DNA from: Sphaerochaeta sp. UBA5849
GTDB lineage: Bacteria; Spirochaetota; Spirochaetia; Sphaerochaetales; Sphaerochaetaceae
Assembly: GCA_002432715.1 (NCBI GenBank)
Contig: DJGJ01000059.1
Location: 22,186 to 62,901, forward strand
Direction of reading: 5' to 3'
DNA length: 40,716 nt
In this document: positions 16,020 through 22,927 of the stretch, one piece after another
Position numbering within the stretch: the stretch's first letter is position 1
Layout: every line of letters begins with the position of its first letter
Notes under the pieces: model-generated
The model's input: only the letters and a program-made list of their open reading frames with translations
The model's database searches: none
Told to the model about the DNA's origin: nothing
Position numbers and translations under genes: made by a program

Positions 16020-16072
16020 CAGGGTTCGGCGCAAGCCTTCCTACTCTATAAGAGAAATTCAGGAGGCCATGA

Positions 16073-16438
16073 ATGGCGAGAATTGCAGGTGTAGATTTGC
16101 CGAACAAGGCAGTGAAAATCGCCTTGACCTATATCTACGGGATCGGTAGGTTTTCGGCGGTTGAAATTTGTAAGAAAACAAATATTAATCCCGATACCAA
16201 CATCAACACCCTTTCCAGCGAGGATCTTGCAGTACTTCGTAAGGTAATCGAGGAAGAGTACAAGGTTGAGGGACGTCTGAGAACAGAGGTCGCTCTGAAT
16301 ATCAAACGCCTTATGGACATTGGCTGCTACCGTGGCCTTCGTCATCGTAAGGGTCTTCCGGTACATGGACAGAGGACTAAGACCAATGCCCGTACTCGCA
16401 AGGGTAAGAAGAAGACCGTTGCGGCTAAGAAGAAATAA
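16073..16438 (+). CDS. rpsM: 30S ribosomal protein S13
   Basis: Small-subunit head protein contacting P-site tRNA and forming intersubunit bridges; 121 residues. Start MARIAGVDLPNKAVK follows AGGAGG (16061-16066). The C-terminal RGLRHRKGLPVHGQRTKTNA signature and a basic KKKTVAAKKK tail are present. First gene of the alpha part; the 53-nt spacer from rpmJ shows no clear promoter. Confidence 0.98.
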   Translation: MARIAGVDLPNKAVKIALTYIYGIGRFSAVEICKKTNINPDTNINTLSSEDLAVLRKVIEEEYKVEGRLRTEVALNIKRLMDIGCYRGLRHRKGLPVHGQRTKTNARTRKGKKKTVAAKKK

Positions 16439-16452
16439 GGAGCAGGTACCAT

Positions 16453-16830
16453 ATGGCTACAGCAAAGCGTAAAGTCAAGAAGACGGTATATGAAGGGAAC
16501 GTCTATATTCAGGCGACCTTCAACAATACCATTGTTACCGTAACCGACCTCAACGGGAATGCGGTATCTTGGGCAAGTGCCGGCGGACTTGGGTTCCGCG
16601 GTGCCAAGAAGTCCACCCCCTATGCAGCACAGACCACTGCCGAGAAGGCAGCCAAGGCTGCTATGGACAGCGGACTGCAGGAAGTGAACGTATTTGTGAA
16701 GGGACCAGGCGTTGGCCGTGAGAGCGCCATCAGAACGTTGGGTGTGCTTGGACTGAAGGTCCGATCCATCCGTGACGTCACCCCCATCCCCCACAATGGA
16801 TGCAGACCTCGCAAGAGTAGAAGAGTCTGA
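16453..16830 (+). CDS. rpsK: 30S ribosomal protein S11
   Basis: Platform protein at the E-site mRNA path; 125 residues. Motifs: ATFNNTIVTVTDLNGNAVSW, GFRGAKKSTPYAAQ, and the C-terminal NGCRPRKSRRV. AAGGAGCAGG precedes the ATG. Standard alpha-operon position between rpsM and rpsD. Confidence 0.98.
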   Translation: MATAKRKVKKTVYEGNVYIQATFNNTIVTVTDLNGNAVSWASAGGLGFRGAKKSTPYAAQTTAEKAAKAAMDSGLQEVNVFVKGPGVGRESAIRTLGVLGLKVRSIRDVTPIPHNGCRPRKSRRV

Positions 16831-16848
16831 TGAGGAGATAGCAGATAC

Positions 16849-17490
16849 ATGGCAAGATATACTGGACCTAAGTGCAGATATTGCAGGGCTGAGAGGACCA
16901 AGTTGTTCCTCAAGGGAGAGCGTTGCCACAGCGGCAAGTGCCCGATGAACGATGTAAAGTCCACCGGCCTTCCGGGCAAGGATCCCCGCGCACGTTCCAA
17001 GAAGCCGACCGATTACGGCTTGCAGCTGCGCGAAAAGCAGAAACTGAAGAGAACCTATTGCATGCTCGAGAAGCAGTTCAAGCTGACATTCGACGAAGCA
17101 GCAAGAATTCCCGGTAAGACTGGTGAGAATTTGATCATGCTTTTGGAGCAGAGGCTCGACAATGTGGTGTTCCGCCTCCACTTTGCAGCCAGCCGCAACC
17201 AGGCAGCTCAATTCGTCAACCATGGTCACATTTTCGTGAATGGAAAGCGTGTAAGCATTCCTTCCTACCGCCTGCGCCCCGGTGACGTAGTCAGCGTTGG
17301 TGCCAAGGGTCAGAAGATGCTTATGATTAAAGAAAACCTCAAGGAATACACCAAGTCCGGTGTCTGCCAGTGGCTGAGCCTGGACGTGGATGCGATGAAG
17401 GGTACCTTCATAGCTGTTCCGAGGAGAAGTGAAGTCACCGAGCTCGAGAAGATCAACGAACAGTTGGTTGTCGAGTTGTATTCCAGATAA
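16849..17490 (+). CDS. rpsD: 30S ribosomal protein S4, zinc-binding form
   Basis: Primary 16S rRNA binding protein at the mRNA entry channel; 213 residues. The N-terminal zinc motif is complete (Cys9, Cys12, Cys26, Cys31). The S4 domain is seen as LEQRLDNVVFRLHFAASRNQ and NHGHIFVNGKRVSIPSYRL. In E. coli S4 represses the alpha operon; no such site was identified. TGAGGAG lies upstream of the ATG. Confidence 0.98.
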   Translation: MARYTGPKCRYCRAERTKLFLKGERCHSGKCPMNDVKSTGLPGKDPRARSKKPTDYGLQLREKQKLKRTYCMLEKQFKLTFDEAARIPGKTGENLIMLLEQRLDNVVFRLHFAASRNQAAQFVNHGHIFVNGKRVSIPSYRLRPGDVVSVGAKGQKMLMIKENLKEYTKSGVCQWLSLDVDAMKGTFIAVPRRSEVTELEKINEQLVVELYSR

Positions 17491-17499
17491 GGAGTAACC

Positions 17500-18552
17500 A
17501 TGGCACGCAAAAACCTTCTGAAGGGCTTCAAGAAGCCCAAGGGGATAACCTTCGAACACAGCGCAGTTGAGCCGAACTATGGAAAATTCATTGCCTATCC
17601 GTTTGAGAGAGGTTTTGGAACCACGATCGGAAACACGCTCAGGAGGGTGCTCCTCTCATCTATCCAGGGGTATGCCGTCACTGCCGTCAAGTTCACCAGC
17701 TTCAATGAGGATGGTGTTCCCCACCTGATTTCCAGCGAGTATGAGCAGCTTCCAGGGGTCCGCGAGGATATCGCCGACATTATTGCTGCACTGAAGAAAC
17801 TTCAGATCAGGATGCCCGAGGATTCGGAGGGAACCAACCTCCTCATCGAGTGCAAGGGGCCCGGCATTGTAACCGGCGCAAACTTCGAGCGTGACCAGGT
17901 TGAGATCACCAACAAGGATTTGGTTCTTTTCACGATGATGGATGATGCCAACATCGAGATGGAGGTCCAGATTGACCTTGGTAGGGGCTATGTCCCGTCT
18001 GAAATCAACGAGAAGTATGTGGAAGAGATCGGGACCATTCCCATCGACGCCACATTCTCACCGGTTACCCGCGTCAAGTATTCGATTGAACCCACCCGTG
18101 TCGGCTATCGCAGCGATTACGACAAGCTTACACTGGAAATCTACACCGATGGTACGATTGCACCGCAGAATGCTCTTGCTGAAGCTGCGAAGATTGCGAA
18201 GGAGTACTTCCAGATCTTCATCAACTTCGACGAGACTCTGATCAGCAACAATGATGAGGTCAACGAAGAGGAAGAGAGGGTCCGCAAGATTCTCACTACC
18301 TCGGTTGAGGAGCTCGAACTCACCGTTCGCTCCAGCAACTGCCTGAAGAATGCCAACATCCGTACAATCGGCGATCTCACCAAGAAGACTGAGGAAGAGA
18401 TTGCAAAGACGAGGAACTTCGGCAAGAAGAGCCTCCAGGAGATCAAGGAAAAGCTGAAAGAATGGAATCTCAGTCTCGGGATGACGGACTACAGTATTCT
18501 GAAGACAGCAATCAAAGTACCTGGGAACAAGGAAGAAGAGAATGAAGCATAG
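17500..18552 (+). CDS. rpoA: RNA polymerase subunit alpha
   Basis: Assembly platform of RNA polymerase; 350 residues. The N-terminal dimerisation domain shows GFGTTIGNTLRRVLLSS (38-54). The C-terminal domain (about 268-325) has the promoter/activator-contact helices: LTVRSSNCLKNANI, corresponding to the Arg265 region of E. coli, and NFGKKSLQEIKEKL. A roughly 20-residue charged tail follows. Shine-Dalgarno AAGGAG. Its 3' end overlaps rplQ by 11 nt. Confidence 0.98.
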   Translation: MARKNLLKGFKKPKGITFEHSAVEPNYGKFIAYPFERGFGTTIGNTLRRVLLSSIQGYAVTAVKFTSFNEDGVPHLISSEYEQLPGVREDIADIIAALKKLQIRMPEDSEGTNLLIECKGPGIVTGANFERDQVEITNKDLVLFTMMDDANIEMEVQIDLGRGYVPSEINEKYVEEIGTIPIDATFSPVTRVKYSIEPTRVGYRSDYDKLTLEIYTDGTIAPQNALAEAAKIAKEYFQIFINFDETLISNNDEVNEEEERVRKILTTSVEELELTVRSSNCLKNANIRTIGDLTKKTEEEIAKTRNFGKKSLQEIKEKLKEWNLSLGMTDYSILKTAIKVPGNKEEENEA

Positions 18553-19000
18553 GATTGGATTCAATGCGCTTAGTAGGAACTCTGCTCACCGCAAGGCCCT
18601 CAAGCGCAACATGGTGACCTCCCTGTTCAGATATGAACGGATTGAGACCACCAAGGCAAAGGCTCTGGAAGTTCGCAGAATGGCAGAGAAGATGATTACC
18701 CGCGCCAAGATTGACAGTGTTGCAAATCGCCGTCTGATCGCCCGGGACATCACCGACGAAGCTGTTGCTGTAAAGCTTTTTACAGAGATCGCTCCCTTGT
18801 TTGTCGAGCGGAAGGGCGGGTATACCCGCATCCTGAAGACCGGCAACCGCCTCGGTGACGCTGCCGAGATGGTAATCCTCGAGCTGGTTGAGAAGACCGC
18901 AAAGCCCGAGAAGAAGGCCGAGAAGAAAGCTGAAAAGGCTGCCAAGAAGGCCGATAAACCAGCCAAGAAGGCTGAGAAGAGCGACAAAGAGGAAAACTAA
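18542..19000 (+). CDS. rplQ: 50S ribosomal protein L17 with Lys/Ala-rich tail
   Basis: Large-subunit protein at the tunnel exit; 152 residues against about 120-130 in most bacteria. Residues 1-116 are a normal L17 (MKHRIGFNALSRNSAHRKAL, RYERIETTKAKALEVR, GGYTRILKTGNRLGDAAEM). The rest is a low-complexity Lys/Ala/Glu/Pro tail of AEKKAEKAAKK type. Translation begins inside the rpoA end (11-nt overlap). Last gene of the cluster, followed by a terminator. Confidence 0.97.
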   Translation: MKHRIGFNALSRNSAHRKALKRNMVTSLFRYERIETTKAKALEVRRMAEKMITRAKIDSVANRRLIARDITDEAVAVKLFTEIAPLFVERKGGYTRILKTGNRLGDAAEMVILELVEKTAKPEKKAEKKAEKAAKKADKPAKKAEKSDKEEN

Positions 19001-19044
19001 GCCCCCGAAGTGCCTCTTCAATGAATCAGGAACCCGTTTGGGTG

Positions 19045-19078
19045 AAGCCGCTGTTGTTGTGACGGCGGTTTTTTATTT
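19045..19078 (+). terminator. Intrinsic terminator after rplQ
   Basis: AAGCCGCTGT (19045-19054) pairs with ACGGCGGTTT (19062-19071), 10 bp with two wobbles, around a 7-nt loop, and runs into a T-rich tail. It closes the tuf-to-rplQ transcription unit. Confidence 0.88.
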
Positions 19079-19156
19079 GTTCCGTAAGGCTGTACAATTC
19101 TCCGTAATTAACTGAATAATCTGTACTTACAGACATAATAGTGGTACTTTCGAGCC

Positions 19157-19185
19157 TTGACAATTCGGACAAGCGTACGTATCAT
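19157..19185 (+). promoter_or_regulatory. Sigma-70 promoter for rny
   Basis: TTGACA at 19157-19162, 17-bp spacer, TATCAT at 19180-19185. The predicted start is about 20 nt before the RNase Y ATG, leaving room for the AGGGGGT Shine-Dalgarno. An inverted repeat TGGTAC (19142-19147) / GTACCA (19187-19192) brackets the promoter; its meaning is unknown. Confidence 0.8.
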
Positions 19186-19211
19186 TGTACCATTACAATA
19201 GGGGGTAGTAT

Positions 19212-20744
19212 ATGGAACGTATACTTATCATCCTCCTTAGTTGTCTTATTGGTATCATCTTAGGTTGGTTGAGCCGTTGGCTGTATGCGAAATTTAAGCT
19301 TACCTCGGTCGAACAGAGAGCGATCAGGCTGAACGAGGAAGCGATAAAGGAAGCGGAAGCGAAGAGCAAAGAGCTCTTGCTTGAGACTCGGGATCAGTTG
19401 TTGAAAGAACAACAACAGCAGGAACGAGAGGCTAGGGAAAGACGGAGTGAACTGCAGCGCGTCGAGAGACGAATTCTTCAGAAGGAAGAGAATCTTGAGC
19501 ATAAGCAGGCTGAATTAGATGCTATCAAAAAGCAATTAGGAGACCGGGAAGCTGGACTTTCCCGGAAAGAACAAGAGGTTGCCGAAAAAGAAGGCAGCCT
19601 GATTATTGAACTTGAACGCATTGCTGGATTGTCCGCTGATGAGGCAAAGAACATCATCATGGAGACAATGTACAACGATGCGAGGAGAGATGCGCAGCTC
19701 ATGATCAATAAGATTGAGCAGGAAGCGCAGCTTTCCGCTGACAAAAAGGCTCGTGATATCGTTGTGACCTCAATCCAGAGACTTGCCACGGAGGTCGTCA
19801 GTGATGTGACGGTCAGCTCGGTGAGTCTGCCCAGCGACGAAATGAAAGGCAGGATCATTGGTCGGGAAGGAAGAAACATCCGTACCCTTGAGACCCTTAC
19901 CGGGGTGGATGTCATCATCGATGATACTCCTGAGGCTGTGGTCATTTCATGCTTCGACCCGGTTCGCAAAGAGATTGCAAGGGTTTCCCTTGAGCGCTTG
20001 GTCCAGGATGGGCGCATTCATCCGGCACGCATTGAGGAAGTGGTCAACAAGGTTACCAAGGAAATTGGAAGAATCATCGCCGATGAGGGTGAGAAGGTCA
20101 TTTTCGATCTTGGCATCCACAACGTTGGTCCGGAAACCATCCGGGCTTTGGGGAGGTTGCACTTCAGGACCAGCTATGGTCAGAATGTGCTCAGCCATTC
20201 CAAGGAAGTCGCCATTCTTTCCGGCATGATCGCCAGTGAGATTGGTGCCAACAGTGAGCTTGCGATGCGCTCGGGCTTGTTGCATGATATCGGAAAGGGT
20301 ATCGAGACCGAGAGTGATGCGAACCACGCTGAACTTGGTGCTGATATGGCAAAGCGCCTTGGTGAGGATCCAAGGGTTGTCAATGCAATCCTTGCCCATC
20401 ACAACGATGCGGAACCTCAAACCATCGAGGCTGTCATTGTACAGATTGCCGATGCGATCAGTGCTGCACGCCCCGGCGCCCGTCGTGAAACGTTGGATAA
20501 TTACATCAAGCGTCTCGAGTCTCTTGAGCAGATCGCCGAGAGCTTCACCGGAGTCGATAAGGCCTATGCCATCCAGGCCGGGCGAGAACTGAGGATTCTG
20601 GTGAACAACGATCAGGTCACTGATGATGGTGCCAAGGAGATTGCCAAGGGCATCGCCGGGCGCATCGAGGCTGAATTGAGATACCCGGGACGCATCAAGG
20701 TGACCATCATCCGAGAGATGAGGGTCGTCGAGTACGCTAGGTAG
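19212..20744 (+). CDS. rny: Ribonuclease Y
   Basis: Membrane-anchored endoribonuclease that initiates mRNA decay; 510 residues. In order: one N-terminal membrane helix (about 4-24), a Glu/Lys/Gln-rich coiled coil (about 30-150), a KH RNA-binding domain with GRIIGREGRNIR (213-224), and an HD catalytic domain with His329, His358-Asp359 (GLLHDIGKG), His396-His397 and Asp414. All metal ligands look intact. It has its own promoter and is followed 7 nt later by the YmdB-type gene, a pairing also known in Bacillus (ymdA-ymdB). Confidence 0.97.
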   Translation: MERILIILLSCLIGIILGWLSRWLYAKFKLTSVEQRAIRLNEEAIKEAEAKSKELLLETRDQLLKEQQQQEREARERRSELQRVERRILQKEENLEHKQAELDAIKKQLGDREAGLSRKEQEVAEKEGSLIIELERIAGLSADEAKNIIMETMYNDARRDAQLMINKIEQEAQLSADKKARDIVVTSIQRLATEVVSDVTVSSVSLPSDEMKGRIIGREGRNIRTLETLTGVDVIIDDTPEAVVISCFDPVRKEIARVSLERLVQDGRIHPARIEEVVNKVTKEIGRIIADEGEKVIFDLGIHNVGPETIRALGRLHFRTSYGQNVLSHSKEVAILSGMIASEIGANSELAMRSGLLHDIGKGIETESDANHAELGADMAKRLGEDPRVVNAILAHHNDAEPQTIEAVIVQIADAISAARPGARRETLDNYIKRLESLEQIAESFTGVDKAYAIQAGRELRILVNNDQVTDDGAKEIAKGIAGRIEAELRYPGRIKVTIIREMRVVEYAR

Positions 20745-20751
20745 GTTGTTC

Positions 20752-21552
20752 GTGGCTGATGCAAAAACATGTGTCGCCCTGCTGCTTGGGGATGTCTGCG
20801 GACAGCCCGGAAGCAGGGCTCTTTTTATCGGATTGCACACCCTGGTGAAGGATTACCGTGCTGATGTGGTCGTAGTCAACGGTGAAAATGCCGCCAATGG
20901 CTTCGGCCTTTCGGCAGCGCTGATGGACCAGTTTTTTTCTCTGGGAATCAATGTAATAACCAGCGGGAACCATATCTGGCAGCAGGATGATCTCAGGGGT
21001 CTGCTCGACAGTGAGAAGCGCCTGCTCAGGCCTGCGAATTATCCCCCTCAGGCTCCTGGTCATGGTTCGGTGGTGGTGGATATCAAGAACTACAAGGTTG
21101 CTGTTCTGAATCTCCAGGGACGTCAGTCGATGCCCAGCATCGACTGTCCGTTCAGGGTGGGTGTCGACCAGGTACAGCGCCTGAAAAAGCAGACCCCCAT
21201 CATTCTTGTTGATTTTCATGCAGAAAATTCCGAGGAGAAAGAAGCGATTGCCTTCCATTTGGACGGCAAGGTATCGGCAGTTGTGGGTACCCACACCCAT
21301 GTTCAGACCGCCGATGAGAAAATTCTCCCTGGGAAAACCGCCTACATCACTGACTTGGGACTCTGCGGTCCGTCTGCAAGCGTCATCGGTTCAGATCCCG
21401 CCGTCTCGATAGCCAAGCAGCTGACGCAGATGCCTCTGCGTACCGAAGTTGCAAATACAGCACCTGTGTTGCAGGGGGTTTGCATCACCATCGATGCGGC
21501 AAGCGGTCAGGCAATCTCAATCGAGCGCTTCTCAAGGTTGTACGATATTTGA
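20752..21552 (+). CDS. YmdB-type metallophosphoesterase
   Basis: Member of the family of B. subtilis YmdB, a cytosolic phosphodiesterase acting on 2',3'-cyclic nucleotides and affecting RNA turnover and development. From a GTG start it has 266 residues, typical of the family. Metal-site motifs are complete: LLLGDVCGQPG (Asp14), NGENAANGFG, TSGNHIW, VDFHAENSEEKEA and GTHTHVQTAD. The GTG at 20752 is chosen because TAGGTAGG lies 6 nt upstream; a TTG at 20746 is the alternative. Its stop overlaps the next gene's ATG by one base. Position directly after rny supports a role in RNA metabolism; the actual substrate here is not shown. Confidence 0.92.
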   Translation: MADAKTCVALLLGDVCGQPGSRALFIGLHTLVKDYRADVVVVNGENAANGFGLSAALMDQFFSLGINVITSGNHIWQQDDLRGLLDSEKRLLRPANYPPQAPGHGSVVVDIKNYKVAVLNLQGRQSMPSIDCPFRVGVDQVQRLKKQTPIILVDFHAENSEEKEAIAFHLDGKVSAVVGTHTHVQTADEKILPGKTAYITDLGLCGPSASVIGSDPAVSIAKQLTQMPLRTEVANTAPVLQGVCITIDAASGQAISIERFSRLYDI

Positions 21553-22328
21553 TGAAAGTTCGGAAGGTTGCACTGCTGAAGGCCCTCGGCCGGCAGTTTG
21601 ACGAGTATACCAAGGACCAGCTCACAGCCTTCATTGTCTGCCGCAATGTGCTGGTCGATGGTGTGCTCGCAACCGATCCTCGTCTTCTTGTCAATCCCGA
21701 ATCCTCTTTCTCCTTCACCTTCGATGCCTATGTCTCCCGCGGCGGCTATAAGCTTGAGCATGCACTGGATCGGTTCGCTCTGGATGTGCAGGATCTAATC
21801 ATGCTCGATGCGGGCGCTTCCACCGGAGGGTTTACCGACTGCCTGCTCAAGCGCGGAGCCAGGCTGGTCCATAGCGTCGATGTCGGGTACAACCAACTCG
21901 ACTGGCGCTTGCGTACCAACGACCAGGTCATTGTGCATGAGAAACAGAACATCATGACCCTCGAGTCTTTGGATCCGGCATGCGATGCCGCCGTCTGCGA
22001 TCTTTCGTTTCGATCCATTGCCGGGGCGGCAAGCCACATTCTTTCCTTGTGTAAAGATGGTTGGTTGGTGAGCTTGATCAAGCCCCAGTTCGAGGTTCCC
22101 AAGGGGATGACCAACTTCAACGGAGTGGTGCAGGACCGTACCATCCTGATACAGGTCATGCGAAAGGTGTATGACCTGCTTGCCGAGGATGGGGTTGGGA
22201 TGCATCAATTGGCGATGAGCCCGATCACCGGGCATAAAGGGAATAGTGAATTTCTTGCCTTGTTGAAAATGGAGCCCGGCTTGAGCAAGGACCAGATGAC
22301 TGAACAGGTGGAGAATCTGGTCAGCTAA
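21552..22328 (+). CDS. tlyA: TlyA-family rRNA 2'-O-methyltransferase
   Basis: S4-domain plus FtsJ-like methyltransferase; 258 residues. The family signature YVSRGGYKL (60-68) links the N-terminal RNA-binding part to the SAM-binding LDAGASTGGFTDCL (85-98). DLSFRSI and LIKPQFEVPKG follow, corresponding to the catalytic region. TlyA of mycobacteria methylates ribose positions in 16S and 23S rRNA and so confers capreomycin sensitivity; related proteins were once called haemolysins. The S4 part is divergent. The ATG overlaps the preceding stop (TGATG). The 3' end overlaps the convergent GerMN gene by 8 bp. Confidence 0.9.
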   Translation: MKVRKVALLKALGRQFDEYTKDQLTAFIVCRNVLVDGVLATDPRLLVNPESSFSFTFDAYVSRGGYKLEHALDRFALDVQDLIMLDAGASTGGFTDCLLKRGARLVHSVDVGYNQLDWRLRTNDQVIVHEKQNIMTLESLDPACDAAVCDLSFRSIAGAASHILSLCKDGWLVSLIKPQFEVPKGMTNFNGVVQDRTILIQVMRKVYDLLAEDGVGMHQLAMSPITGHKGNSEFLALLKMEPGLSKDQMTEQVENLVS

Positions 22329-22851
22329 GCGGTTTTCCTTCAACAAGAATCACTACATCCTTTACGCGGGGGAAGGCGAGACCGGTGCGTCGTATCTGCT
22401 GGCGTGCTGCTTCAAGATCGGGCGAGAGCAAATACTCCTTGGAGACGTCCACATACAAGATGCTTGAGGAGAGGGTGACCCCTCTGAGGGTTGTGTCTGG
22501 ATGCAGGTAGCTGACCGCTCCAGTCTTGAGAACCTCAAGCGATGGTCCGGCGAGCAATGCTTCAAACGTATCGTGATAGGCACTTCCCCCCAGTCGTGGC
22601 TGTTGGACCGAAAACGTTTGGTATGTCAGGGGATACTGGACGAAAACCACCTCTACCTTGCGCAGGTTGGTTTGGGTTTGCTGATCTGCCGTACTGTTTT
22701 TCAACACCTCAAGTACACCGCTTTCCTCAATGGAGGTGCGCACACGTGGATATCCGAGAGCTGTGACTGCAACGGTGAAGAGCAGCCAGATGAGAAACAG
22801 CACTACAGGGCGGTGATTTTTTGGTTTTTCATCGAGGATTGGATCTTCCAT
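22321..22851 (-). CDS. GerMN-domain membrane-anchored protein
   Basis: About 176 residues from the ATG at 22851 (179 from the one at 22860). An N-terminal cytoplasmic stretch is followed by one membrane helix (about 16-35, VVLFLIWLLFTVAVTALGY), then an extracytoplasmic GerMN-like domain with AYHDTFEALLAGPS, the HPDTTLRGVTLSSSILYVDVS segment typical of the family, and a C-terminal FPRVKDVVILVEGKP. GerMN domains occur in spore-germination proteins but also in non-sporulating bacteria, where the role is unclear and cell-envelope related. Neither start has a Shine-Dalgarno; a TAGAAT -10 box spaced for transcription to begin at 22851 suggests a leaderless message. Confidence 0.8.
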   Translation of the reverse strand: MEDPILDEKPKNHRPVVLFLIWLLFTVAVTALGYPRVRTSIEESGVLEVLKNSTADQQTQTNLRKVEVVFVQYPLTYQTFSVQQPRLGGSAYHDTFEALLAGPSLEVLKTGAVSYLHPDTTLRGVTLSSSILYVDVSKEYLLSPDLEAARQQIRRTGLAFPRVKDVVILVEGKPLS

Positions 22852-22858
22852 CGTAACC

Positions 22859-22887
22859 ATTCTAGCGAATCGACGGTTGTGTTTCCA
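22859..22887 (-). promoter_or_regulatory. Putative promoter for a leaderless GerMN transcript
   Basis: On the minus strand: TGGAAA (22887-22882), 17 bp, TAGAAT (22864-22859). The start would fall at about 22852-22851, at the ATG of MEDPILDE. The -35 match is moderate (4 of 6). Confidence 0.5.
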
Positions 22888-22889
22888 GC

Positions 22890-22918
22890 TTTACATCAGT
22901 AGATAAAGTCCGTATAGT
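22890..22918 (+). promoter_or_regulatory. Sigma-70 promoter for ptsI (leaderless)
   Basis: TTTACA at 22890-22895, 17-bp spacer, TATAGT at 22913-22918. Transcription should start near 22925, only about 3 nt before the ptsI ATG at 22928, leaving no room for a ribosome binding site. Confidence 0.7.
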
Positions 22919-22927
22919 ACATTACAT

